Source: Allobosea sp. BK604
GTDB lineage: Bacteria; Pseudomonadota; Alphaproteobacteria; Rhizobiales; Beijerinckiaceae
Direction: 5' to 3'
Length of the DNA stretch: 64,000 bases
NCBI RefSeq assembly: GCF_004341515.1
Contig: NZ_SLZF01000002.1
Location: forward strand, 806,001 to 870,000
Each line of letters starts with the position of its first letter. Position 1 is the first letter of the stretch. The position numbers and the translations under genes are program-made. Under the pieces are notes generated by a model that did no database searches, was not told the DNA's origin, and saw nothing but the letters and a program-made list of their open reading frames with translations. Shown in pieces: positions 48,719 to 58,415 of this stretch.

Positions 48719-49545
48719 GTCGCGATGAACTTCATGCGGTGGTCGCGGAGCAGATCGAGGATCGCGGCGGCCGTCTCCTCGATCGAGCGGCGGGTGACAT
48801 CGATCACCGGCCAGCCCTTGCGAGCGCAAAGCCGGCGCGACTGTGTGACCTCGTCGGCAACCGCTGTGGGATCGACATAGGGTGTCTCGTCGTCGGCCCT
48901 GAGCGACAGCAGCCGGTTCTGGCGGATCTGGACGATGCGCTCAGCGCTGGCGACGAGGCCGACAATCAGCGGTTTCTTCACCCGTTCGATCTCGTCGGGC
49001 AGCGGCACGTTCGGCACGAGCGGGACATTGGCGGTCTTGATGCCGCGATTGGCGAGATAGATGCTGGTGGGCGTCTTCGAGGTCCGGCTGATGCCGACCA
49101 GGATGACATCGGCATTTTCGAGGTCACCGCCGAGCTGCCCGTCATCATGCATCAGCGTGTAGTTCATCGCGTCGATGCGGCGGAAATACTCGCTGTTGAG
49201 CACATGCTGCGCGCCCGGCCGCGGCGCCGAGGCCTGGCCGAGATAGGATTGGAACAGCGCCAGAACCGGGTTGAGCACCGAGAGGCAGGGACAGCCGAGT
49301 TCCTTGCAGAAGCTTTCCAGGCGCTGCGACCATTCCGCTTCGACGAGGGTGTAGAGCACCACGCCGGGCGAGGATTCGATCTCGGCGAGCACACGCGCGA
49401 GCTGCGCCTCCGAGCGCACCAGCGGATAGACATGCTCGATCGCGGAGACCGATTCGTATTGTGCTGCCGCCGCGCGGCTGACCGCGATCAGGGTCTCGCC
49501 GGTCGCATCCGAGACGAGATGAAGGTGGAAATAATTGCGCGCCAC
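48715..49545 (-). CDS. ppsR: Bifunctional PPDK/PEP synthetase regulatory protein (DUF299)
   Basis: A kinase/pyrophosphorylase that switches pyruvate phosphate dikinase or PEP synthetase off and on by threonine phosphorylation. The 276-residue protein has [34 protein letters not shown], the P-loop-like [11 protein letters not shown], and the C-terminal [24 protein letters not shown] chose GTG 49545 because AGGAG lies about five bases upstream; a start at 49602 is not needed. This is the first gene left of the origin candidate and reads away from it. Confidence 0.93.
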   Translation of the reverse strand: MARNYFHLHLVSDATGETLIAVSRAAAAQYESVSAIEHVYPLVRSEAQLARVLAEIESSPGVVLYTLVEAEWSQRLESFCKELGCPCLSVLNPVLALFQSYLGQASAPRPGAQHVLNSEYFRRIDAMNYTLMHDDGQLGGDLENADVILVGISRTSKTPTSIYLANRGIKTANVPLVPNVPLPDEIERVKKPLIVGLVASAERIVQIRQNRLLSLRADDETPYVDPTAVADEVTQSRRLCARKGWPVIDVTRRSIEETAAAILDLLRDHRMKFIAT

Positions 49546-49658
49546 TGCGGCTCCTGGGCTTTGCGGTCGCACAACCTCTAGCGCGCTGTCGGCGCAAAGC
49601 AAATCGGCCGAACCCGCGAATCGCCGGCTGCAGCCGGACTCACAGCCATGGGGAGCAA

Positions 49659-49667
49659 TGTGGACAA
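49659..49667 (-). promoter_or_regulatory. DnaA-box-like site 1
   Basis: TGTGGACAA is the complement of TTGTCCACA, 8 of 9 to the DnaA box TTATCCACA. A second, weaker copy TGTGGATCG lies at 49880-49888 (7 of 9). Confidence 0.55.
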
Positions 49668-49753
49668 CCGATCACCTGACCGAGGCCGGGTCGGCGACCT
49701 GTATAAGTCCGGTCCGCCATCAACAGGGTGGCCGATGTGGAGGCATCGAGCGA

Positions 49754-49769
49754 TGTTTCACGTGAATCA
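49754..49769. promoter_or_regulatory. parS-like ParB site in the origin region (15/16)
   Basis: TGTTTCACGTGAATCA differs from the parS consensus at one position only (T for A at position 14). It is 9.3 kb from parA and inside the origin candidate. Confidence 0.75.
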
Positions 49770-49806
49770 TTTTCCGACGCGTTAACCCTCGCCGGATTCC
49801 GATTGG

Positions 49807-49821
49807 TTAAGAAACCCTTAA
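49807..49821. promoter_or_regulatory. CtrA-type site in the origin region
   Basis: TTAA-GAAACCC-TTAA fits the TTAA-N7-TTAA consensus exactly and is part of a larger palindrome GTTAAG-AAACC-CTTAAC (49806-49822). CtrA represses initiation at the Caulobacter origin through such sites. Confidence 0.6.
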
Positions 49822-49987
49822 CGCCTCGTTTCGAGCTATCTCGATAGCCGGCTCGGCGACTCCCAGCCTGTGGACTGGTTGTGGATCGGCTTGGGCCGGG
49901 CTATCTGCCCCCCTCCATGAGTCAAAACAAAAGATTCTCTCTCTAAGATTCTTATTTGATTTAAGAAGGCCTGCGACCGGAGTGGAT

Positions 49988-51022
49988 ATGGCAACGCGCG
50001 ACGACCTGCTCTTCCTGCGGGCTCTTTCGGGTGAAATCCTGGCGAAGCCTCCCCTGTGGCTGATGCGCCAGGCGGGTCGCTATCTGCCTGAGTATCGTGA
50101 GGTCAGGGCCAAGGCCGGCAGCTTCCTCGGGCTTTGCTACAATCCCGATCTCGCCACCGAAGTGACCTTGCAGCCGATCCGCCGCTTCGGCTTCGATGCC
50201 GCGATCCTGTTCTGCGACATCCTGGTCGTCCCGCATGCCCTGGGCCAGAAGCTCTGGTTCGTGGAGGGCGAAGGTCCAAGGCTGGAGCCGGTCGGCGATG
50301 CGCAAAGGCTTGGCGAAATCCACGAGGAGATCGACCGGGATCTCCTGGCACCGGTCTACGAGACCGTTCAGAGGGTGAAGGCGGCACTGCCCGCGGAGAC
50401 TGCCTTCATCGGCTTCTGCGGCGCGCCCTGGACCGTCGCGACCTATATGGTGGCTGGTCGAGGCACGCCCGATCAGGGACCGGCCAAGGAGCTCTTCACG
50501 CGCGATCCGGACCTGTTTGCGCGGCTGATCGACCGGGTGGTCGCTGCATCCATCGCCCATCTCAACGCGCAGATCGAGGCCGGCGTCGATGCGGTCCAGA
50601 TCTTCGACAGCTGGGCCGGCTCGCTCAGTGAGGCCGATTTCGAGCGCTGGTGCATTGCGCCGACACGGCGGATCGTCGAGGGCGTGCGGGCGCGCCATGC
50701 CAAGGCAAAGATCATCGGCTTCCCGCGCGGCGCGGGTCGGCTGATCCCGGCCTATATCGCGGGCACCGGTGTGGATGCCGTCAGCCTGGAAAGCGATATC
50801 GATCGCGGTTTTGTACGCGAGCAGGTTCAAGCGCTGGTGCCGGTGCAGGGGCATCTTGATCCGCAGGTCCTGCGCGCGGGCGGAGCGGAGCTCGAGCGCG
50901 AGGTCGAAGCGATCCGTGCGTCATTCGGCGCAGGTCCGTTCGTGTTCAATCTCGGGCATGGCATTTTGCCGGATACGCCGATCGCTCATGTCGAGCGGCT
51001 GGTCGCTGCAGTCAGGGCATGA
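49988..51022 (+). CDS. hemE: Uroporphyrinogen decarboxylase
   Basis: Decarboxylates uroporphyrinogen III to coproporphyrinogen III in heme synthesis. The 344-residue protein has [17 protein letters not shown] (substrate-binding Arg), [12 protein letters not shown], and the GFPRGAG and HGILPDTP signatures. ATG 49988 has GGAG five bases upstream. It is the first gene right of the origin candidate and is followed by hemJ, so heme genes flank the origin as in Caulobacter. Confidence 0.97.
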   Translation: MATRDDLLFLRALSGEILAKPPLWLMRQAGRYLPEYREVRAKAGSFLGLCYNPDLATEVTLQPIRRFGFDAAILFCDILVVPHALGQKLWFVEGEGPRLEPVGDAQRLGEIHEEIDRDLLAPVYETVQRVKAALPAETAFIGFCGAPWTVATYMVAGRGTPDQGPAKELFTRDPDLFARLIDRVVAASIAHLNAQIEAGVDAVQIFDSWAGSLSEADFERWCIAPTRRIVEGVRARHAKAKIIGFPRGAGRLIPAYIAGTGVDAVSLESDIDRGFVREQVQALVPVQGHLDPQVLRAGGAELEREVEAIRASFGAGPFVFNLGHGILPDTPIAHVERLVAAVRA

Positions 51023-51032
51023 GGACAGGCTG

Positions 51033-51458
51033 ATGCTGATCGAATGGATCAAGGCTTTCCACGTGATGGCGGTGATTTCGTGGATGGCCGGCATGCTCTA
51101 TCTGCCGCGGCTGATGGTCTATCATAGCGACGCCCCGGTCGGCTCGATCCAGTCCGAGACCTTCAAGATCATGGAGCGCCGGCTGCTCAAGGGAATCATC
51201 AACCCGGCGATGACCTTGACCTGGATCCTCGGCCTCTATCTCGCCTGGTCGGTCTATGGCTTCAAGGGCGGCTGGCTGCACGCCAAATTGCTGCTCGTCT
51301 TCATCATGTCCGGCGTCCATGGCTTTCTCGTCGGCCGGGTCCGCGCCTTCGCCGAGGATCGCAACGACAAGCCCGCCCGGTTCTACCGGATCATCAACGA
51401 AGTGCCGGCAGTGCTGATGGCGCTGATCGTCATTCTCGTGATCGTGAAGCCCTTCTGA
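51033..51458 (+). CDS. hemJ: Protoporphyrinogen oxidase HemJ (CopD-like membrane protein)
   Basis: The 141-residue protein has four transmembrane helices, the N-terminal IKAFHVMAVISWMAGMLYLPRLMVYH with conserved His10, and the KLLLVFIMSGVHG helix. HemJ oxidises protoporphyrinogen IX in bacteria lacking HemG/HemY. The start is 10 bp after hemE with GAGG upstream, supporting co-transcription and a role in heme synthesis. hemH is not next to it here. Confidence 0.92.
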   Translation: MLIEWIKAFHVMAVISWMAGMLYLPRLMVYHSDAPVGSIQSETFKIMERRLLKGIINPAMTLTWILGLYLAWSVYGFKGGWLHAKLLLVFIMSGVHGFLVGRVRAFAEDRNDKPARFYRIINEVPAVLMALIVILVIVKPF

Positions 51459-51683
51459 GTTCTGCCTTCGTTTCCCGCTTGAGCCTATCGCCGAAACCCG
51501 CTATCAAGCCTTAGCGCATCTTCTGCGTCCTTCCCTGTTGCCGATGGTTCGTGAGATTTCTGCCTAAGAGCAGATGCTCATGGCGCGTAGCTAGCGCGCT
51601 GGCCCTTTCAGGCCCTGTCGAGCCCTCCATATGAGTCCTTGGCCCTCGCCGTCGCGCCGGGGCAGTTACGATCCGGGTGCCCC
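51459..51683 (+). promoter_or_regulatory. rho leader region
   Basis: The 225 bp between hemJ and rho hold no gene. A GCGCG...CGCGC hairpin (51583-51599) and a GGCC-CTTTCA-GGCC repeat (51601-51614) precede the start. Rho often controls its own leader by Rho-dependent termination; a C-rich, G-poor stretch (51470-51540) would suit loading of Rho. This is inference. Confidence 0.35.
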
Positions 51684-52949
51684 ATGCGGGAAATCAAACT
51701 TCACGAACTCAAGGTCAAATCTCCGACCGAACTCCTCGCCTTTGCCGAAGGCATGGAGGTCGAGAACGCCAGCACGATGCGCAAGCAGGAGCTGATGTTC
51801 GCGATCCTCAAGCAGCTCGCTGCGAAGGAGACTGAAATCCTCGGCGAAGGCGTCGTCGAGGTCCTGCAGGACGGCTTCGGCTTCCTGCGTTCTTCCGATT
51901 CGAATTATCTGCCGGGTCCGGACGACATCTACGTCTCGCCCTCGCAGATCCGGAAGTTCGGCCTGCGCACGGGCGACACCGTCGAGGGCCCGATCCGTGG
52001 CCCGAAGGACGGCGAGCGCTATTTCGCGCTGCTCAAGGTCAACACGATCAATTTCGAGGATCCCGAGAAGATCCGGCACAAGATCCATTTCGACAACCTG
52101 ACGCCGCTCTATCCCGACGAGCGCCTGCGCCTGGAAGTCCAGGATCCGACCAAGAAGGATTTCTCGCCGCGCGTCATCGACATCGTCGCGCCGATCGGCA
52201 AGGGCCAGCGCGCCCTGATCGTGGCGCCGCCGCGTACCGGCAAGACGGTGCTGCTGCAGAACATCGCGCAGTCGATCACCAGCAACCATCCGGAATGCTA
52301 TCTGATCGTTCTGCTGATCGATGAGCGTCCCGAAGAAGTCACCGACATGCAGCGCTCGGTGAAGGGCGAGGTCGTGTCCTCGACCTTCGACGAGCCGGCC
52401 TCGCGCCACGTCCAGGTCGCCGAGATGGTCATCGAGAAGGCAAAGCGCCTGGTCGAGCATGGCCGCGACGTTGTGATCCTGCTCGATTCGATCACCCGCC
52501 TAGGCCGCGCCTACAACACGGTCGTGCCGTCTTCCGGCAAGGTGCTGACCGGCGGTGTCGACGCCAATGCCCTGCAGCGCCCCAAGCGCTTCTTCGGTGC
52601 TGCCCGCAATATCGAGGAAGGCGGCTCGCTGACCATCGTCGCGACGGCCCTGATCGATACCGGCAGCCGTATGGACGAAGTCATCTTCGAAGAGTTCAAG
52701 GGCACCGGTAACTCGGAAATCGTGCTCGACCGCAAGGTGGCCGACAAGCGCATCTTCCCGGCGATCGACATCCTTAAGTCCGGCACCCGCAAGGAAGAGC
52801 TCATCACCCCGAAGGACGTGCTGCAGAAGACCTATGTCCTGCGCCGCATCCTCAACCCGATGGGCCCGCAGGATGCGATCGAGTTCCTGATCGACAAGCT
52901 GCGCCAGACGAAACAGAACTCCGAGTTCTTCGACTCGATGAATACCTGA
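51684..52949 (+). CDS. rho: Transcription termination factor Rho
   Basis: A hexameric RNA helicase that ends transcription. The 421-residue protein has the N-terminal helix domain [22 protein letters not shown] and the cold-shock-like RNA-binding domain ([30 protein letters not shown]). The ATPase core has Walker A APPRTGKT (181-188), [15 protein letters not shown], and the Q/R loops. ATG 51684 gives standard length; an in-frame start 15 codons earlier is unlikely. Confidence 0.97.
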   Translation: MREIKLHELKVKSPTELLAFAEGMEVENASTMRKQELMFAILKQLAAKETEILGEGVVEVLQDGFGFLRSSDSNYLPGPDDIYVSPSQIRKFGLRTGDTVEGPIRGPKDGERYFALLKVNTINFEDPEKIRHKIHFDNLTPLYPDERLRLEVQDPTKKDFSPRVIDIVAPIGKGQRALIVAPPRTGKTVLLQNIAQSITSNHPECYLIVLLIDERPEEVTDMQRSVKGEVVSSTFDEPASRHVQVAEMVIEKAKRLVEHGRDVVILLDSITRLGRAYNTVVPSSGKVLTGGVDANALQRPKRFFGAARNIEEGGSLTIVATALIDTGSRMDEVIFEEFKGTGNSEIVLDRKVADKRIFPAIDILKSGTRKEELITPKDVLQKTYVLRRILNPMGPQDAIEFLIDKLRQTKQNSEFFDSMNT

Positions 52950-52992
52950 TCGGTATCTCTCTCGGTGAGAGAGACGAGCAAGGCGAATGTGG

Positions 52993-53021
52993 AAGGGTCG
53001 CGAGAGCGGCCCTTTCTTTTT
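52993..53021 (+). terminator. Rho-independent terminator after rho
   Basis: Stem AAGGGTCGC/GCGGCCCTT (one mismatch) with loop GAGA is followed by TCTTTTT. A smaller hairpin TCTCTC/GAGAGA lies just upstream. Confidence 0.85.
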
Positions 53022-53055
53022 GCCGCAGGCAGGCGTGGGGTCGCCCCGACTCAGC

Positions 53056-55083
53056 TCAGTCGTTCGAGCGAACTGCCGGTTCAGCGCTGGACAGAACGGC
53101 CGCGGCCAATCGATTCGGCTCCGTGACGGGTGGCAGGCAGCGGCCGGCAAAGCAGACGAAGACAGCGCCATCTCCTGCCCGCTCGATCATGGCTGCGGCG
53201 GGATGGTCGGCCGGCAGGCTTGCCGCATCCGGAGCCTCGATGATGATCGTCGTCGTATACGGCAGTTTCAAAGCTGCCTCGCGCAATGCCCCCCGTTCTC
53301 GGCCTGCGATCACGATCTCCACGCCATTGCGCGCCACGTCATAGGCGTTGAGCATCGAGCCGTGGGCCATCGGCGCCCGGGCCGCTGCCGCGAGCGCCGC
53401 GTCAAGAAAGCTCTCGGCGTGGCTGCGGTCATTGGCTTCGCCGGTCTTGGCCGCGAGCCGAAGCAAATTGCTGGCGTGAATGCCGATCGCATTCGGCACG
53501 GCATCGTCATGGCTCGGTCTCGGTATGACCGGCAAGCTGCTGGAATCATTGCGGGTCATGCCGAGTAGGCCCGTCTCGGTGCTGCGGTAGTGCCGCCAGA
53601 GATGGTTCGACCAGCGCCGGGCATGCTCGAGGTAGCGCGGCTCGGAGGTCGCATCGTGCAAGGCAAGCGCGGCGTCGATCATGGCAGCGTGGTCGAGGGC
53701 GAAGCCTGGCTTGATCAGCCGCCCTGCCCGATAGGAGTGGGCCAAGCCATCGCCATCGGCCATCGATTCGGCAACGAAATCATAGGCGCGCTGCGCCAGC
53801 GCGAGCCATTGGGGCTTGGCGAGCAGGCCGGCAGCGCGAGCGAGCGCTGCGATCATCAGGCCGTTCCAATCCGCCAGGATCTTGTCGTCCCGGCCGGGTG
53901 GGATGCGCTGGCTGCGGATCGCCAGCAGCGTCTCGCGGATGCGAGCGAGCTCCGCTGCCTCGGCGGCGTCGGGTTCTGGCGTCTCCAACCGATTCGGGAT
54001 CGTAACTTCTTCCCAATTGCCGTGCGGGGTCACATCGTAATGGCGGGCGAAGAGCGCGGCATCCTCCGGCGGCAGCAGGTCGCGGAGCTCCCGAGCGGTC
54101 CAGACATAGTATTTGCCTTCGACGCCTTCGGAATCGGCATCGAGGCTGGCCGCGAAAGCGCCCTCCGGCAGCAGCATCTCGCGCGCGAGCCAGGCGACGA
54201 TACCGTCCGCCGCCGTCCGCGCGATCGTATCGCCGCTGCGCGCCGCCTCGAGCGCATAGAGGCTCAGGAGCTGGGCATTGTCGTAGAGCATTTTCTCGAA
54301 ATGCGGCACGAGCCAGCGCTCGTCGACCGAGTAGCGGGCGAAGCCTCCGCCGAGATGATCATAAATGCCGCCGCGGGCCATGCGCTCCAGGCTCCGGGTG
54401 GCGCGTTGGAGCGTGAGTTGATCGCCCGTGCGGGAGCCATGGCGCCAAAGCAGCTCGACCAGGCCGGGATTGGGGAATTTGGGCGCGCCGCGCAGCCCGC
54501 CATGATGGGGATCGAAAGCCTGCGCGACCTGCCTGGCGATCTCGCCGAGATCCGGCTCGTAGCGCTGCTCGCCGCTCGTTGCCGCTTCGCTGCGGATCAG
54601 CGCGGCCTTGATCGCTTCGGCATTCTTGGCAATGCGCTGCGGGTCCTGGGCATGGATCGCCGCGATCTGATGCAGGACCGTGCTGAAGGAAGGCCGGCCG
54701 TAGCGCGCCTGCGGCGGGAAATAGGTCCCACCCCAGAAGGGTTCGCCATCGGCTGTGAGAAACATGGTCAGTGGCCAGCCACCCTGCTCGCCCAGGCTAT
54801 GCAGTGCGCTCATATAGACATGGTCGATATCGGGCCGTTCCTCGCGGTCGACCTTGATGTTGACGAAGAGCTCGTTCATCAGCGCCGCCGTCGCGTGGTT
54901 CTCAAAGCTCTCATGGGCCATGACATGGCACCAATGGCAGGCGGCATAGCCAATGGAGAGCAGAACTGGCCGGCCGCTGCGCCTCGCCTCGGCGAAGGCA
55001 TCTTCGCTCCACTCCCACCAATGGACGGGATTGTCCTTATGCTGCAGGAGATAGGGGCTGGCGGCCGCTTCGAGACGGTTCAT
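53056..55083 (-). CDS. YyaL-like thioredoxin-domain/glycosidase-fold protein (DUF255)
   Basis: The 675-residue protein has an N-terminal thioredoxin-like domain with SIGYAACHWCHVMAHESFEN (a CHWC active site), KVDREERPDID and GGWPLTMFLTADGEPFWGGTYFPP. A long helical (alpha/alpha)6 barrel domain follows. Relatives include human SPATA20 and Bacillus YyaL; the enzymatic role is not established. ATG 55083 is 33 bp from the divergent mnmE start. It interrupts the usual rho-mnmE adjacency. Confidence 0.92.
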   Translation of the reverse strand: MNRLEAAASPYLLQHKDNPVHWWEWSEDAFAEARRSGRPVLLSIGYAACHWCHVMAHESFENHATAALMNELFVNIKVDREERPDIDHVYMSALHSLGEQGGWPLTMFLTADGEPFWGGTYFPPQARYGRPSFSTVLHQIAAIHAQDPQRIAKNAEAIKAALIRSEAATSGEQRYEPDLGEIARQVAQAFDPHHGGLRGAPKFPNPGLVELLWRHGSRTGDQLTLQRATRSLERMARGGIYDHLGGGFARYSVDERWLVPHFEKMLYDNAQLLSLYALEAARSGDTIARTAADGIVAWLAREMLLPEGAFAASLDADSEGVEGKYYVWTARELRDLLPPEDAALFARHYDVTPHGNWEEVTIPNRLETPEPDAAEAAELARIRETLLAIRSQRIPPGRDDKILADWNGLMIAALARAAGLLAKPQWLALAQRAYDFVAESMADGDGLAHSYRAGRLIKPGFALDHAAMIDAALALHDATSEPRYLEHARRWSNHLWRHYRSTETGLLGMTRNDSSSLPVIPRPSHDDAVPNAIGIHASNLLRLAAKTGEANDRSHAESFLDAALAAAARAPMAHGSMLNAYDVARNGVEIVIAGRERGALREAALKLPYTTTIIIEAPDAASLPADHPAAAMIERAGDGAVFVCFAGRCLPPVTEPNRLAAAVLSSAEPAVRSND

Positions 55084-55116
55084 GGGCGGCTCCGACGGGA
55101 CGATTGAAGGCGAATA

Positions 55117-56430
55117 ATGCTCACCCATGAGGAATATCCGACGATTGTGGCGGTGTCGTCGGGAAACGGCCGCGCCGGTGTGGCGGTGGTGCGGGTATCC
55201 GGCTCACGCGTTCGATTCGTCCTCGAAACATTTGCGGGACTTGTCCCCACCCCGCGGCATGCGACGCTGCGGCACGTGCGGGACGGATCTGGCGAGATCA
55301 TCGATACCGCCCTTGTCCTGTTCTTCCCTGCTCCTGCCAGCTTTACCGGCGAGGATGTCGCCGAATTCCATGTCCATGGCTCACGTGCCGTCCTGGCGGC
55401 GTTGCTTGCCGCGTTGACGGCCCTGCCCGGCATCCGCCTCGCCGAGGCCGGCGAATTCACCCGCCGTGCCTTCGAGGCCGGCAAGCTCGATCTCGCCGCT
55501 GTCGAAGGCCTTGCCGACCTGATCGATTCGGAGACGGAATGGCAGCGCAGGCAGGCGCTGCGCCAAATGGAGGGCTCGCTCGGGCGCGCCTCCGAGGCCT
55601 GGCGCGAGCGGCTGATCAAGGCAATGGCGCTCCTGGAAGCCGAGATTGATTTCTCGGATGAGGGCGATGTCTCCGGTCCCTTGATCGGCGAGGCCGTCGG
55701 TGACGTGTCTGATGTGCTCGCCGGCCTCAACGCGGCACTCGGCTCGTTCCGTATGGGCGAGCGCGTGCGTGATGGCTTCGTCGTGGTGCTCGCCGGGCCA
55801 CCCAATGCCGGCAAGTCCAGTCTGCTCAACGCATTGGCGCGGCGCGACGTCGCCATTGTCTCGGCCCAACCAGGCACGACGCGTGATATCATCGAGGTTC
55901 GGCTCGATCTTGCAGGCTTTCCTGTGGTTCTGGTCGATACGGCGGGATTGCGCGAGAGCGCCGATCCGATCGAGGCGGAGGGCGTCAGGAGGGCGTTGGC
56001 ACTGGCTGAAAAGGCCGATCTGGTGCTGCGACTGCGTTCAATCGATTCGTCTCCGAACCGAATTGGCTTGAGTCACCGTGACCTGGCACTTGCGACGAAG
56101 GCGGACTTGCCGGGACGGTCGGAGCCGGACGAGTTGGTCGTTTCAGCCCGAACTGGGGAAGGCCTGGACGCACTGCTGAAGGCGATCAGCGAGCGACTCG
56201 GTGGGTTGTCGAGCCCGGAGCCAGCCTTGTTGACGCGCGAGCGGCAGCGTATCGCCGTAGCGGATGCCGTGGCGGCGTTGAAGCGTGTGGTGTCTGCTCG
56301 GCATGACCAGGCCGAGCTGCTGGCCGAGGATATCCGGATCGCGGTTCGGGCCCTGGAGCGTCTTGTCGGCCGGGTCGATGTCGAGGATGTTCTCGATAAG
56401 CTTTTTTCCGGGTTCTGCATTGGAAAATAG
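55117..56430 (+). CDS. mnmE: tRNA modification GTPase MnmE (TrmE)
   Basis: With MnmG it installs carboxymethylaminomethyl on U34 of certain tRNAs. The 437-residue protein has the tetrahydrofolate-binding N-terminal domain (TIVAVSSGNGRAGVAVVRVSG), a helical domain, and an inserted G domain with GPPNAGKS (227-234) and DTAGLRES. It ends in FCIGK, with C434 the conserved cysteine. The G4 NKxD motif reads ATKAD. A parS-like site follows the stop. Confidence 0.96.
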   Translation: MLTHEEYPTIVAVSSGNGRAGVAVVRVSGSRVRFVLETFAGLVPTPRHATLRHVRDGSGEIIDTALVLFFPAPASFTGEDVAEFHVHGSRAVLAALLAALTALPGIRLAEAGEFTRRAFEAGKLDLAAVEGLADLIDSETEWQRRQALRQMEGSLGRASEAWRERLIKAMALLEAEIDFSDEGDVSGPLIGEAVGDVSDVLAGLNAALGSFRMGERVRDGFVVVLAGPPNAGKSSLLNALARRDVAIVSAQPGTTRDIIEVRLDLAGFPVVLVDTAGLRESADPIEAEGVRRALALAEKADLVLRLRSIDSSPNRIGLSHRDLALATKADLPGRSEPDELVVSARTGEGLDALLKAISERLGGLSSPEPALLTRERQRIAVADAVAALKRVVSARHDQAELLAEDIRIAVRALERLVGRVDVEDVLDKLFSGFCIGK

Positions 56431-56454
56431 CGTTAACAGCAGGTAAAAAGCCGG

Positions 56455-56470
56455 CGTTTCACGTGAAACC
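56455..56470. promoter_or_regulatory. parS-like ParB site between mnmE and mnmG (14/16)
   Basis: CGTTTCACGTGAAACC differs from the 16 bp parS consensus only at the two outermost positions. It is 2.6 kb from parA. Confidence 0.8.
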
Positions 56471-56528
56471 TCGGCCTAGCCACGAGAAGATAATTGACCC
56501 TCTGCCTTGGCTTGAGTAGCGGAATGCC

Positions 56529-58412
56529 ATGTCCGATTTCGTGAACACATATGACGTCATCGTCGTCGGCGGTGGCCATGCCGGCGCGGAGGCTGCAGCT
56601 GCGGCTGCGCGTCTTGGCGCGCGCACGGCACTGCTGACGCACCGGCGGGAAACCATCGGCGTGATGTCGTGCAATCCCGCCATTGGCGGGCTCGGCAAGG
56701 GCCATCTCGTGCGCGAGATCGATGCGCTCGACGGCGTGATGGCGCGGGCGGCAGATCGTGGCGGCATCCAGTTCCGCATGCTCAATCGCCGCAAAGGTCC
56801 AGCGGTGCGCGGGCCGCGAGCCCAGGCCGATCGCAAGCTCTATCGTCAGACGGTCCAGGATCTTTTGGCCGAGTATGCCAATCTCGACATCATCGCCGGT
56901 GAGGCTTTCGATCTTGATATCGCCGATGACCGCGTGACCGCGGTCATTCTGGCCGACGGGCGTCGGTTCGCTACCGGAACGGTTGTGCTCACGACGGGCA
57001 CGTTCTTGCGTGGCTTGATCCATATTGGCGAGGCGAAGATTCCGGCTGGTCGTGTCGACGAGGCCCCGTCGCTGGGCCTTTCCGCCACGCTGGAACGCTA
57101 TGGCTTTCCGCTTGGGCGGCTCAAGACCGGCACGCCACCACGGCTCGATGGACGCACGATCGACTGGGGTGGGCTCGAGATGCAGGCCGGCGATGAGCCG
57201 CCGGAGCCATTCTCGGCGCTTACCAAGGCGATCACTACGCCCCAGATCTCCTGCGGCATCACCCGCACGACCTTGGCCGGGCACGACCTGATCCGGGCCA
57301 ATCTGCATCGGGCGCCGATGTTCTCGGGCCAGATCGAGGGTCGTGGCCCGCGCTATTGTCCGTCGATCGAGGATAAGGTCGGTCGCTTCGGCGACCGCGA
57401 CGGCCATCAGATCTTCCTGGAGCCGGAAGGGCTCGACGATCCGACGGTTTATCCGAATGGGATCTCGACTTCCCTGCCGGAGGATGTGCAGCTCGGCCTT
57501 CTGAAGACGATTCCCGGCCTTGAGCATGCGGTGATGCTGCGACCGGGCTATGCGATCGAGTATGATTTCGTCGATCCTCGCGCGCTCAAGAGCACGCTCG
57601 AGACGCGCGCGATCCAGGGCTTGTTCCTGGCCGGACAGATCAACGGCACGACCGGCTATGAGGAAGCAGCGGCCCAGGGGCTGTTTGCCGGCCTCAATGC
57701 GGCACGACGGGCTGGTGGCGCCGAACCTGTCACCATGGACCGGACGTCATCCTATATCGGTGTTCTCGTCGACGATCTGGTGACGCGCGGCGTTACGGAG
57801 CCGTATCGGATGTTCACGTCGCGGGCGGAGTTCCGCCTGTCGCTTCGCGTCGACAATGCTGACGAGAGGCTGACGTCCTGGGGCGCCCGGCTCGGCTTGG
57901 TCGGCTCCGAGCGTGAGAGCCATTTCCGGGTCAATGCGGAGCAGACCGAAGAGCTGCGTGAGCGGCTGCGCGGCCTCTCCTTGACGCCGCAGGAGGCTGA
58001 CCAGGCCGGGCTTCAGCTCAATCGCGATGGCATTCGCCGCAGCGCCTACCAGTTGCTGTCCTATCCGGATATCGGCTTCGACCAGCTCGCCGCAATCTGG
58101 CCTGAGCTCGCGGCATATAACCCCGCAGTCGCATCACGTGTCACTGCCGATGCGACCTATGCTGTTTATCTCGATCGGCAGGCGGCGGAGATTGGTGCGG
58201 TCCAGCGCGATCAGGCTCTGGTCGTTCCGGATGACCTCGATCTTGATGTCATTTCAGGCCTGTCCAACGAGATCAAGGCGAAGCTGTCCGAACAACGCCC
58301 GGCCAATCTGGCGCAGGCGGCGAAGATCGAGGGCATGACGCCGGCGGCGCTGACCTTGCTGGCGGCCCATGCCCGGCGCGGGCGGAAGCGCCTTCAACAA
58401 CCGGCGGCCTGA
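56529..58412 (+). CDS. mnmG: tRNA uridine-5-carboxymethylaminomethyl modification enzyme MnmG (GidA)
   Basis: The FAD-dependent partner of MnmE. The 627-residue protein has the dinucleotide motif [12 protein letters not shown] (13-24), [20 protein letters not shown], the [14 protein letters not shown] region, and the C-terminal helical domain ending [18 protein letters not shown]. It is followed 3 bp after its stop by rsmG in the classic mnmE-mnmG-rsmG-parA-parB order. Confidence 0.97.
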   Translation: MSDFVNTYDVIVVGGGHAGAEAAAAAARLGARTALLTHRRETIGVMSCNPAIGGLGKGHLVREIDALDGVMARAADRGGIQFRMLNRRKGPAVRGPRAQADRKLYRQTVQDLLAEYANLDIIAGEAFDLDIADDRVTAVILADGRRFATGTVVLTTGTFLRGLIHIGEAKIPAGRVDEAPSLGLSATLERYGFPLGRLKTGTPPRLDGRTIDWGGLEMQAGDEPPEPFSALTKAITTPQISCGITRTTLAGHDLIRANLHRAPMFSGQIEGRGPRYCPSIEDKVGRFGDRDGHQIFLEPEGLDDPTVYPNGISTSLPEDVQLGLLKTIPGLEHAVMLRPGYAIEYDFVDPRALKSTLETRAIQGLFLAGQINGTTGYEEAAAQGLFAGLNAARRAGGAEPVTMDRTSSYIGVLVDDLVTRGVTEPYRMFTSRAEFRLSLRVDNADERLTSWGARLGLVGSERESHFRVNAEQTEELRERLRGLSLTPQEADQAGLQLNRDGIRRSAYQLLSYPDIGFDQLAAIWPELAAYNPAVASRVTADATYAVYLDRQAAEIGAVQRDQALVVPDDLDLDVISGLSNEIKAKLSEQRPANLAQAAKIEGMTPAALTLLAAHARRGRKRLQQPAA

Positions 58413-58415
58413 CCC

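Larger units (their letters stand above)
49546..49987. other. Candidate chromosomal replication origin (oriC) between ppsR and hemE
   Basis: This gap of about 440 bp has no plausible gene. It holds DnaA-box-like TGTGGACAA (49659) and TGTGGATCG (49880), and a 15/16 parS match (49754). It also has a TTAA-N7-TTAA CtrA-type site (49807), a TTAACC half-site (49782), a GCTATC-TC-GATAGC hairpin (49835), and an AT-rich 48 bp run (49921-49968) with two AAGATTCT copies. The Caulobacter and Rickettsia origins lie next to hemE in the same gene context. Genes on both sides read away from it. Function is inferred. Confidence 0.78.

Noticed and set aside
51055..51072. CACGTG sequence in hemJ as a parS site
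   Set aside because: TTTCCACGTGATGG has an inserted base relative to the parS arms and poor flank match.
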